NCBI GenBank assembly: GCA_003133345.1
Contig: PKXB01000185.1
Coordinates: 8,512 to 18,218, forward strand
Direction of reading: 5' to 3'
Length of the DNA: 9,707 bases
From: Hyphomicrobiales bacterium
GTDB taxonomy: Bacteria; Pseudomonadota; Alphaproteobacteria; Rhizobiales; Xanthobacteraceae
Shown: one piece after another, positions 1 through 5,975 of the stretch
How positions within the stretch are numbered: position 1 is the first letter of the stretch
Layout: every line of letters begins with the position of its first letter
The notes under the pieces: model-generated
What the model was told of the DNA's origin: nothing
Databases searched by the model: none
Seen by the model: only the letters and a program-made list of their open reading frames with translations
Made by a program: the position numbers and the translations under genes

Positions 1-69
1 AACATCGTCGCCGACTTCCCGCTCTGCAACAAATCTTTCAACTGCTCGTATTCGGGGCACGATCTTTAA
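1..69 (+). CDS. Hydrogenase-4/complex-I-like large subunit (HycE/HyfG/NuoD family), C-terminal end only
   Basis: Only the last 22 codons and the TAA stop (67-69) are in the window. The tail reads NIVADFPLCNKSFN then CSYSGHDL. This resembles the extreme C-terminus of the HycE/HyfG-type large subunits that pair with a HycG/HyfI-type small subunit, the gene that follows directly. The stop codon overlaps the next start (TAATG, 67-71), so the two are probably translationally coupled subunits of one membrane-associated oxidoreductase. True [NiFe] large subunits carry a C-terminal D-P-C-x-x-C-x-x-H/R motif that binds the metal centre. Here the comparable stretch is D-F-P-L-C-N-K-S-F, which does not fit it. 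The family call rests on a short tail plus the neighbour, so it is moderate only. Confidence 0.6.
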   Translation, partial: NIVADFPLCNKSFNCSYSGHDL

Positions 70-584
70 TGCGCAAGGCACTGTTCGAAAGCTTTATCCA
101 CGGCCCGCTCACCGAGCCGGCGCCTAAGCCCGACGAGGCCGGCCTCGCCGAGCTGGCTAATGCTGTGAACCGCGCCGCCCGCGCCCGGCTCGGCCGTTCG
201 CTGTCGATCCGCCACGTCGATGCCGGCTCCTGCAACGGCTGCGAGCTGGAAATCCATGCGCTCAGCAACGCGTTCTACGATCTCGAGCGTTTCGGCTTGC
301 GCTTCGTGGCCTCGCCGCGCCACGCCGACGTGCTGACGGTGACCGGCCCGGTCACCAAGAACATGCGCGAGGCCTTGCTGCGCACCTACAACGCGATGCC
401 CGATCCGAAATGGGTGGTGGCGATCGGCACCTGCGCCGTCGACGGCGGGTTGTTCTCCGGCAGCTACGCCGTCGCCGGCGGCGTCAAGGACGTGGTGCCG
501 GTCGATTTGCACATTCCCGGCTGCCCGCCGAATCCGAAAGCCTTGCTGGCTGGACTATTGGCGCTGTTGCAGACCGCGTCCTAA
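69..584 (+). CDS. Hydrogenase-4/formate-hydrogenlyase-type small subunit (HycG/HyfI/NuoB family), 4Fe-4S protein
   Basis: This 171-residue protein belongs to the NuoB/HycG/HyfI group, the electron-transfer small subunit of group 4 membrane-bound hydrogenases and their complex I relatives. Four cysteines expected to hold one [4Fe-4S] cluster are visible: C55 and C58 in GSCNGCELEI, C122 in IGTCAVDGG and C152 in HIPGCPPNP. The N-terminal 45 residues are a typical lead-in. The protein is shorter than E. coli HycG/HyfI (about 250 residues) and lacks their C-terminal extension. The ATG at 69 overlaps the stop of the upstream large-subunit gene, which supports this start and an operon. It faces the convergent chemotaxis gene across a 36-bp gap in which I see no clear terminator. 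Whether the complex makes or uses hydrogen is doubtful given the large-subunit tail; a role as an Ehr-type or ion-pumping oxidoreductase is possible. It is not classical NuoB, which has tandem cysteines (CC) at the first ligand site. Confidence 0.85.
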   Translation: MRKALFESFIHGPLTEPAPKPDEAGLAELANAVNRAARARLGRSLSIRHVDAGSCNGCELEIHALSNAFYDLERFGLRFVASPRHADVLTVTGPVTKNMREALLRTYNAMPDPKWVVAIGTCAVDGGLFSGSYAVAGGVKDVVPVDLHIPGCPPNPKALLAGLLALLQTAS

Positions 585-620
585 CCGCATAGGCAGCCGA
601 CACAGCTACAGCCGCCGCAG

Positions 621-2096
621 TTAGACCGCCTCCTTGGTGAGGAAACCTTCGACTTCGCTGCGCAGATTAGCGGCCGCCTTTTCTACCGATTCCGATGCGG
701 CGAGCACGGTCTGCGCCGACTCTTGGGTTTCGGTGGTGGCGCCGGCCACTTCGCTCAATACCGTGACGATCAGCTTGGCGCCGTCGGCGGCGCTCGTTAC
801 GTTTTGCGAAATCTCGCTGGTCGCTGCGCTCTGTTGCTGCACCGATGCCGCGACGGCGGCCGTATACTCATCGATCTCCTGCATGCGGTGGGCAATCCGT
901 CCGATCGCTTCCACGGCCTTATCGGTCGAGTTCTGCACTTCCATGATCTGGCTGGAAATATCCGCGGTCGCCTTCGCGGTCTGCACGGCGAGCGACTTCA
1001 CCTCGGCAGCGACCACCGCGAAGCCGCGCCCTGCTCCGCCGGCGCGCGCCGCCTCGATGGTTGCATTGAGCGCCAGCAGATTGGTTTGCCCGGCAATATT
1101 GCGGATGAGCTTGGTGACATCGCCGATCTTCCGCGCGCCCTGCGCCAGCGCGCCAATATCCTGATTAGTCACCTGTGCTTCATCGACCGCGACCCGCACC
1201 ACTTCCGTGGTCTGGTTGAGCCGGCGTCCGATCTCCGCGATGGAACTCGACAATTCGTCGGCGGCAATCGACGCGGTCTCGACGTTGGTTGAGGCTTCGT
1301 TCGACGTCTGCACAGCGCTTTCGGCGCGTTGTGATGTATGGCCGGACGCGTTGAACAGGCTGCCCGCCGTCGCACGCATTTCACCCGCGCTGTCGGCCAC
1401 CGTTCGCAGAAGATTTTCGGCACGCTCGCGGAACGCCGAGATCGCGTTTTCGATGACGGCGCGGCGCTCTTCCTGATGTTGCATGGTCGTGCGTTGCTGC
1501 TCGGCCTGCCGCCGCTCGGTGATGTCCTCGTGCGTGCCGATCCAGCCGCCGCCCTTCATGGGATGATTTGTGACCAGCAAAAGATGGCCGCCCTTGGACT
1601 TGACTTCGTGCACGATGGTGCGCCCGAGTCCAACCGCGGTCAGAAATTCTTTGCGGTATACCTGCGGATCGCGAGAGAACGTGCCCTTGGCGACCCGTTT
1701 CGCCAGCACCTCAGACAGCGTGGATCCCGGTTTTACGTCGGCCGGCGTCAATTCATACATTTCATAGTATTGCGCGTTGAACACGACCAGCCGCTCCGCG
1801 GCGTCGAACATGCACAGCCCTTGTGCCATGCTGTCGATAGCGGTGCGTGGCTGCTCGATTTCCCGGCTTTGACGTCGGGTGAGCATGGCGCCGGTCAGAC
1901 TCATCGCAAACTGGGCAATGACCGCGGCGAGGACGGCGGTGAGTGCCGTTTCGGAAATGGTGGGTATGACTGCGGCGGCCCAGACGGGAGCAAAGACAAT
2001 CAGCGCGCCGAAAACGAGCGCAAAAGAGGCAAGTCCGACCAGCAGGACCAGCGACGAAGCGCCTTTGACGCTGAGCGAGAAGAACATTCTGAACAT
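621..2096 (-). CDS. Methyl-accepting chemotaxis protein with two TM helices and a cytosolic PAS domain
   Basis: This is a 491-residue chemoreceptor. Two hydrophobic segments (about residues 16-43 and 48-70) are separated by only a few residues, so there is no periplasmic ligand-binding domain. A PAS-type sensor domain follows at about 84-197, from MAQGLCMFDA to the typical closing motif GTHEDITERR. A coiled-coil signalling domain occupies about 205-480. Its hairpin tip (about 331-370) is highly conserved: IAGQTNLLALNATIEAARAG then GRGFAVVAAEVKSLA, the CheA/CheW-binding region. No HAMP domain is apparent between membrane and PAS. The receptor therefore probably senses an internal signal such as redox state, oxygen or a metabolite, and controls CheA. 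I see no C-terminal NWETF-type CheR/CheB tether. The start at 2096 has only a weak GGA about 10-12 nt upstream; Met4 is an alternative. It is transcribed divergently from the FAH-family gene, so a link to uptake of that locus's substrate is possible but unproven. Confidence 0.93.
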   Translation of the reverse strand: MFRMFFSLSVKGASSLVLLVGLASFALVFGALIVFAPVWAAAVIPTISETALTAVLAAVIAQFAMSLTGAMLTRRQSREIEQPRTAIDSMAQGLCMFDAAERLVVFNAQYYEMYELTPADVKPGSTLSEVLAKRVAKGTFSRDPQVYRKEFLTAVGLGRTIVHEVKSKGGHLLLVTNHPMKGGGWIGTHEDITERRQAEQQRTTMQHQEERRAVIENAISAFRERAENLLRTVADSAGEMRATAGSLFNASGHTSQRAESAVQTSNEASTNVETASIAADELSSSIAEIGRRLNQTTEVVRVAVDEAQVTNQDIGALAQGARKIGDVTKLIRNIAGQTNLLALNATIEAARAGGAGRGFAVVAAEVKSLAVQTAKATADISSQIMEVQNSTDKAVEAIGRIAHRMQEIDEYTAAVAASVQQQSAATSEISQNVTSAADGAKLIVTVLSEVAGATTETQESAQTVLAASESVEKAAANLRSEVEGFLTKEAV

Positions 2097-2115
2097 AATT
2101 ACATTGTCCGTATCG

Positions 2116-2148
2116 GCCTGGCGGATTATTTTCTGCCCGGCTTTTTTT
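2116..2148 (+). terminator. Intrinsic-terminator-like hairpin with T7 tract upstream of the FAH-family gene
   Basis: Read on the + strand, GCCTGGC (2116-2122) can pair with GCCCGGC (2135-2141). That gives six G-C pairs with one central T/C mismatch and a 12-nt loop, followed immediately by seven T (2142-2148). This has the shape of a rho-independent terminator pointing toward the FAH-family operon. It could stop transcripts running antisense through the chemoreceptor gene, or attenuate a promoter placed further upstream. The mismatch weakens the stem, and the T tract may simply be part of an AT-rich promoter. Confidence 0.35.
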
Positions 2149-2194
2149 GCAGTTAATTAATGGTAAAGAAATCATTAACGAGGCGGCCGAACGC

Positions 2195-2200
2195 GGAGGA
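2195..2200 (+). promoter_or_regulatory. Shine-Dalgarno GGAGGA fixing a GTG start
   Basis: GGAGGA lies 7 nt before the GTG at 2208. The in-frame ATG at 2160 has no comparable site and would add 16 residues unlike the normal N-terminus of the family. The GTG start is therefore preferred. Confidence 0.8.
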
Positions 2201-2207
2201 TAAATTC

Positions 2208-3164
2208 GTGAAGCTTGTGCTGTTCCAGACCGCGCCAGGCGCCGAGATATCGCCAGGCGTGCTCACCGGGCGTGGCATTGTCGATATCTCGGCAGCGGTG
2301 AAAAAAGGCTACACCCCGCAGGTGACCATGCAGGGCATCATCGATGAGTTCGAGCGCCTGCGCCCGGCGCTGGATAAGCTAGCCGGTGAAGGCAATGCCG
2401 TTCCGCTCGATCGAGTGCGCCTGCGGCCGCCGTTGCCCCGCCCCGGCAAGATTCTCGCCTGCATTGCCAATTACTGGGAACATGCGCAGCGCGAGCCGCG
2501 CCCGCTCAACATGTTCATGAAAAATCCCGACGCGGTGGTCGGGCCCGGCGACACCATCATGCTGCCCGAGTTTACCGTGCCGTGGATGTTCATGCACGAA
2601 GCCGAGCTCGCACTGGTGATCAAGGGGCCGGCCAAGATGGTGAAGGCCAAGAATTGGAAGCGCGCGGTGTTCGGTTATACCGCGATTATCGACGTGTCGG
2701 CGCGCGAGCAAGGCCGCAAAACCTGGCCGGCCAACCCGCTCACCAGCTGGCTCGGCAAGTCGTTCGATACCTTCGCGCCGATCGGCCCGTGCATTGCCAC
2801 GGCGGACGAGATCGAGGATCCCAACGATCTGATTGTGTGGTTCTGGAATGACGGCCAGCTCCGCCACAACTACAATACCGACGACATGGAACATCGTGTG
2901 TCAGAACTCATAGAATTCGCCACCACGGTGATGACCATGAACTCCGGCGATCTCATCGCCTGCGGCACAAATCATGAGGGATTGGGCGCGCTGCAGGATG
3001 GAGAAACGGTGGAAATCGAAATCCAAAACATCGGCAAGATGGGTTTGAAAGTCTCCGATCCTCTGAAGAGAAAATGGGAACGCGGCGTCTATATGGGCGC
3101 GGATTCCACCAATCCCGATGCGGTGAAGCGTCACCGGCCGCAGCGCGGCCCGCTCCCGCCATGA
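2208..3164 (+). CDS. Fumarylacetoacetate hydrolase (FAH) family protein
   Basis: From the GTG start this encodes 318 residues beginning MKLVLFQ, the usual opening for the family. FAH-fold enzymes are divalent-metal-dependent hydrolases, decarboxylases or isomerases that act on dicarbonyl or 2-hydroxy-dienoate intermediates, often the last steps of aromatic-ring catabolism. Visible family features, numbered from the GTG: N88-Y-x-x-H92 in the CIANYWEHAQ motif; probable metal ligands E131 and E133 in FMHEAELALVIKG and D162 in GYTAIIDVSARE; K184 in GKSFDTFAPIGP; and the late GTNHEGLGALQDGE loop. A longer reading from ATG 2160 lacks a ribosome-binding site. It is the first gene of a + strand unit, followed 14 bp later by the CocE/NonD hydrolase. 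The exact substrate is unknown; simple FAH, acylpyruvase-like and oxaloacetate-decarboxylase-like functions cannot be separated by eye. Confidence 0.9.
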   Translation: MKLVLFQTAPGAEISPGVLTGRGIVDISAAVKKGYTPQVTMQGIIDEFERLRPALDKLAGEGNAVPLDRVRLRPPLPRPGKILACIANYWEHAQREPRPLNMFMKNPDAVVGPGDTIMLPEFTVPWMFMHEAELALVIKGPAKMVKAKNWKRAVFGYTAIIDVSAREQGRKTWPANPLTSWLGKSFDTFAPIGPCIATADEIEDPNDLIVWFWNDGQLRHNYNTDDMEHRVSELIEFATTVMTMNSGDLIACGTNHEGLGALQDGETVEIEIQNIGKMGLKVSDPLKRKWERGVYMGADSTNPDAVKRHRPQRGPLPP

Positions 3165-3178
3165 ATGGATAAACTCTT

Positions 3179-4921
3179 ATGGATTCAGCAAAAAATGAAA
3201 TCCGCGACAACATGCAGATCGATTGGGATGCGCCCATCCGCATGGACGATGGCGTCGTCCTCCGCGCGGACGTGTATCGTCCTGTCGGCAAAGGGAAATT
3301 TCCGGTCATCCTGAGCTACGGCCCCTACGCCAAGGGGCTGTCGTTCCAGGAGGGCTACAAGAGCCAATGGGCGAGGTTGACCAAGGCCGCGCCAGAGGTG
3401 CTGCAGAACTCGAGCAATTCGTACCAGAACTGGGAGTTAGTCGATCCAGAGAAATGGGTCCCGGACGGATTTGCTCTCGTCCGCGTCGACTCGCGCGGCG
3501 CCGGGTGTTCGCCGGGCACGCTCGATGTGTGGTCGGCGCGCGAGGCGCAGGATCTTTACGCTTGCGTCGAATGGGCGGGCACGCAGGCCTGGAGCAACGG
3601 CAAGGTCGGCATCAACGGCATTTCCTATTACGCAATGAACCAGTGGAACGTGGGTGCGCTGAAGCCGCCGCACCTCGCCGCGCTGTGCATCTGGGAAGGC
3701 TCCTCCGACTATTACCGCGAGCTGTGCCGCCACGGCGGAATCTTGTGCGATTTTTTGAACAGTTGGCATCCGCGCCAGGTGGCGAGCGTGCAGCATGGCG
3801 TAGGCTTCCGCGGCGCCAAGAGCTTGGTGACTGGCGAGCCGGTCGCCGGACCCGAGACACTGCCCAAAGAGGAACTTGCCAAGCATTGCGCCGATACGCC
3901 GGGCGAACCGAAGCGCCGCCGGCTGCACGACGATTACTACGCCGCGCGCACCGCCGATTTCGCCCAGATCGAGGCACCCTTGCTGTCGGCCGCCAATTGG
4001 GGCGGCGTGGGCCTGCACACGCGCGGAAATTTCGAAGGCTGGCTCGCCGCCGGCTCCCAGCAGAAATGGCTGGAGGTGCACGGCGATACCCACTTCACGC
4101 ATTTCTACAGCAATTACGGTGAGACCCTGCAGAAGCGTTTCTTCGGCCATTTCCTCAAGGGCGAGGACACCGGCTGGAGCAAGCAGCCGCGCGTGTCACT
4201 CAACATCCGCCATCCGAACGAAAAGTTTGTGCGGCGCGACGAAAACGAGTGGCCCCTGGCGCGCACGAAATGGACGAAATATTTCCTGCGGCCCGATGGA
4301 CAAGGCCTTGGCCTCGACGCACCCACGGCCGCGACGGCGCTGAGCTATGAGACGATGGGTGACGGCCTCACCTTCCGCACGCCACCGCTGACCAAAAGCC
4401 TCGAGATCACTGGACCGGTCGCGGCCAAGCTTTGGGTGTCGTCGGAGACCACCGATGCCGACCTCTTCCTGGTGCTGCGCCTGATCGATCCGGCCGGCAA
4501 GGACGTCACTTTCATCGGCTCCAACGATCCGCGCACGCCGGTCGGGCTGGGCTGGCTGCGCGCCTCGCATCGCAAGCTCGACCCGGCCCAGTCGCGGCAC
4601 TACCGGCCCTGGCACACGCACGATGAGGAATGGCCGCTCAAGCCTGGAGAGCCGGTCGAACTCGATATCGAGATCTGGCCGACCTCGATCGTAATACCGC
4701 CCGGCTATCGGCTCGGGCTCACCGTGAGGGGCAAGGATTACGAAGTGGACGGCCGCGACGCGGCGCTCCCCAACGCGCCCTACCCGATGAAAGGCGTCGG
4801 CCCCTTCCTGCATGTCGACCCGGACGACCGGAACCCCAAGATTTTCGCCTGCCGCAACGCGCTGCACTTTGCCGCCGACAAGGCGCCATACCTCTTGTTG
4901 CCGGTCATTCCTGAGGGGTAA
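3179..4921 (+). CDS. CocE/NonD-family alpha/beta hydrolase (X-Pro dipeptidyl-peptidase S15-like)
   Basis: This 580-residue enzyme belongs to the family that includes cocaine esterase, glutaryl-7-ACA acylases and X-prolyl dipeptidyl peptidases, which hydrolyse esters or amides. The N-terminal alpha/beta-hydrolase domain opens with the family's 'dG..L.adVYRP' strand pattern (about residues 14-36) and has RVDSRGAGCSPG at 102-113. The nucleophile elbow is G147-I-S149-Y-Y, where the usual last glycine of GxSYxG is alanine. A probable catalytic histidine lies in HGDTHFTHF (H301 or H305). The C-terminal third (about 365-575) is the jelly-roll domain of this family, with LEITGPVAAKLWVSS and IPPGYRLGLTVRG. 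At the expected acid site (a W-x-D pattern in CocE) the protein has AANWGGVGLH, so the Asp is absent there. No signal peptide is seen, so it is likely cytoplasmic. It starts 14 bp after the FAH-family stop and is followed by the Bug gene after 37 bp. Confidence 0.9.
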   Translation: MDSAKNEIRDNMQIDWDAPIRMDDGVVLRADVYRPVGKGKFPVILSYGPYAKGLSFQEGYKSQWARLTKAAPEVLQNSSNSYQNWELVDPEKWVPDGFALVRVDSRGAGCSPGTLDVWSAREAQDLYACVEWAGTQAWSNGKVGINGISYYAMNQWNVGALKPPHLAALCIWEGSSDYYRELCRHGGILCDFLNSWHPRQVASVQHGVGFRGAKSLVTGEPVAGPETLPKEELAKHCADTPGEPKRRRLHDDYYAARTADFAQIEAPLLSAANWGGVGLHTRGNFEGWLAAGSQQKWLEVHGDTHFTHFYSNYGETLQKRFFGHFLKGEDTGWSKQPRVSLNIRHPNEKFVRRDENEWPLARTKWTKYFLRPDGQGLGLDAPTAATALSYETMGDGLTFRTPPLTKSLEITGPVAAKLWVSSETTDADLFLVLRLIDPAGKDVTFIGSNDPRTPVGLGWLRASHRKLDPAQSRHYRPWHTHDEEWPLKPGEPVELDIEIWPTSIVIPPGYRLGLTVRGKDYEVDGRDAALPNAPYPMKGVGPFLHVDPDDRNPKIFACRNALHFAADKAPYLLLPVIPEG

Positions 4922-4944
4922 GCTTCCTTCCAAAAGCCTACACA

Positions 4945-4951
4945 GGGAGGA
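4945..4951 (+). promoter_or_regulatory. Shine-Dalgarno GGGAGGA fixing the start of the Bug-family gene
   Basis: GGGAGGA sits 7 nt before ATG 4959. Its position, together with the signal peptide that begins right at this ATG, rules out the longer in-frame reading from 4812, which would overlap the upstream hydrolase gene by 110 bp. Confidence 0.85.
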
Positions 4952-4958
4952 GCCGATC

Positions 4959-5936
4959 ATGAGGCGCATTGCTGCCGTTGCACTGGCCGTTCTTGGCCTG
5001 TTTGTCTTCGCGGCGCCGGTCTCGGCGCAAGAATATCCGAACCGCACCGTCACCATCATCGTGCCCTACCCGGCCGGCGGGCCTACCGACCAGCTCGCGC
5101 GCGTGGTCGCCAATGCACTGTCGAAGAAGTTCGGACAGAACGTCATCGTCGAGAACGTCAGCGGCGGCGGAACGATCATCGCCACAAACCGCGTCGCCAA
5201 GGCGACACCGGACGGCTACACGCTGCTGCTGCACAATCTGCAAATTTCCGCCAACCCCTCGCTTTATAAAAACATTCCTTTTGACACGGAAAAAGACCTC
5301 ACACCGATCATGTTCATCAATCGCAATCCGCTGGTGTTGATCGGACGCAAGTCGCTCGAAGCGAATACGCTCACCGAACTCCTCGCCTTGATGAAAAAGC
5401 AGCGCATGAAGGTGGCGATCCCGGGATATGGCGCCACCGGGCATCTCACCACCGTGCTTTTGGAGGAGCAAGCAGGGGTCAAAGTCGATCTGATTCCCTA
5501 CCGCGGCGGGGCACCGATCATGACCGATCTCCTGGGCGACCATATTGACCTGTTCGTCGGCACGCCGCAGCAATTCTTGCAGCATGTCGCCACCGGCCAA
5601 TTGAAGGCTTTCGGGATCACCGACAAGGAAAAGTCGCCGCAGTACCCAACCGCCGACAGCTTTGTAAAGCTGCTCGGACCTAAGCTTCAGATTTATTATT
5701 GGCAGGCGTTGTTCGCGCCGGCCGGAACGCCGGACGCGGTGATCAAGACGCTGAATGCGGCGCTGGAAGAAGTCGTTGTTAACGATCCCGCGATCGTCAA
5801 GATCTGGACCGACACGGGTGTCGAGGCCTTTCCGAAAAACGAACGCTCACCTGACGCCGGGCGCGAGATTATGAAGAGCGAAATCGCGCGTTGGGGCCAG
5901 GTGGTCCGCGACAACAATATTCACGTGGATCAGTGA
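4959..5936 (+). CDS. Tripartite tricarboxylate transporter substrate-binding protein (Bug/TctC family)
   Basis: This 325-residue periplasmic solute receptor has the usual length for the Bug family. A Sec signal peptide spans residues 1-23 (MRR, a hydrophobic stretch, then APVSA) with predicted cleavage before QEYPNR. The mature protein begins with the family signature: YPNRTVTIIVPYPAGGPTDQ and then LAR. It later shows VENVSGGGTIIATNRVAKA, PDGYTLLL, the IPYRGGAPIMTDLLGDHIDL region and FAPAGTPDAVIKTLNAAL, all typical of Bug proteins. These bind small organic acids, aromatic acids or related anions and normally hand them to a TctA/TctB membrane pair. No TctAB genes are in the window, so it is an orphan receptor here, as is common in proteobacteria with many Bug copies. 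It is last in the + strand unit, suggesting that it captures the compound, or a relative of it, that the locus degrades. The ligand cannot be deduced. Confidence 0.95.
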   Translation: MRRIAAVALAVLGLFVFAAPVSAQEYPNRTVTIIVPYPAGGPTDQLARVVANALSKKFGQNVIVENVSGGGTIIATNRVAKATPDGYTLLLHNLQISANPSLYKNIPFDTEKDLTPIMFINRNPLVLIGRKSLEANTLTELLALMKKQRMKVAIPGYGATGHLTTVLLEEQAGVKVDLIPYRGGAPIMTDLLGDHIDLFVGTPQQFLQHVATGQLKAFGITDKEKSPQYPTADSFVKLLGPKLQIYYWQALFAPAGTPDAVIKTLNAALEEVVVNDPAIVKIWTDTGVEAFPKNERSPDAGREIMKSEIARWGQVVRDNNIHVDQ

Positions 5937-5949
5937 CGGGGCCCAGCTA

Positions 5950-5975
5950 CAGCCGGCGCGTTATCGCGCCGGCTG
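5950..5975. terminator. Perfect 11-bp inverted repeat at the convergent operon junction, candidate bidirectional terminator
   Basis: CAGCCGGCGCG (5950-5960) and CGCGCCGGCTG (5965-5975) are exact reverse complements around a 4-nt TTAT loop. The structure lies between and across the ends of two convergent operons. The + strand Bug gene stops 13 bp before it, and the stop codon of the - strand hydrolase (TTA at 5961-5963 on the + strand) is inside the loop. Neither side has a clear U-run, so this is not a textbook rho-independent terminator. It may act as a transcript-end stabiliser or as a rho-assisted, collision-type terminator. Confidence 0.65.

Larger units (their letters stand above)
2097..2207. 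promoter_or_regulatory. Divergent intergenic region between the chemoreceptor and catabolic operon, candidate promoters
   Basis: This 111-bp gap separates two divergently transcribed genes, so promoters for both should lie in or near it. It is clearly more AT-rich than its surroundings (TTAATTAA at 2153-2160, T7 at 2142-2148). For the + strand, TTGCAG at 2147-2152 followed after 17 nt by AATCAT (2170-2175) is a weak sigma-70-like pair that would place a start about 25 nt before the GTG at 2208. For the - strand, AATAAT (complement of ATTATT around 2126-2131) could be a -10 element. A 6-bp inverted repeat, TTAATG (2157-2162) and CATTAA (2173-2178), overlaps the + candidate and could bind a regulator. 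All element calls are weak; only the location and base composition are firm. Confidence 0.35.

Noticed and set aside
603..614. A 12-nt sequence (CAGCTACAGCCG) that recurs at 5944-5955, both at convergent gene junctions
   Set aside because: A 12-mer repeat is expected by chance in about 10 kb of GC-rich sequence. The copy at 603 does not form the hairpin found at 5950.
585..620. Possible terminator between the small-subunit gene and the chemoreceptor gene
   Set aside because: CAGCCG occurs twice as a direct repeat, not inverted. I found no stable stem and no T tract.
1338..2156. A 272-codon + strand open frame opposite the chemoreceptor gene
   Set aside because: It is antisense to clear PAS and MCP coding sequence. 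The composition is typical of GC-driven shadow frames and there is no family resemblance.
2160..2207. ATG start 16 codons upstream for the FAH-family protein
   Set aside because: There is no ribosome-binding site, it lies in the AT-rich promoter-like region, and the added residues do not look like the family N-terminus.
4812..4958. Longer N-terminus for the Bug-family protein
   Set aside because: It would overlap the CocE/NonD gene by 110 bp and bury the signal peptide. The ATG at 4959 has a strong GGGAGGA and begins directly with the signal sequence.
4196..5059. A 287-codon - strand open frame spanning the CocE/NonD 3' end and the Bug signal peptide
   Set aside because: It overlaps two strongly supported + strand genes and the ribosome-binding site of the second, and shows no recognisable domain.
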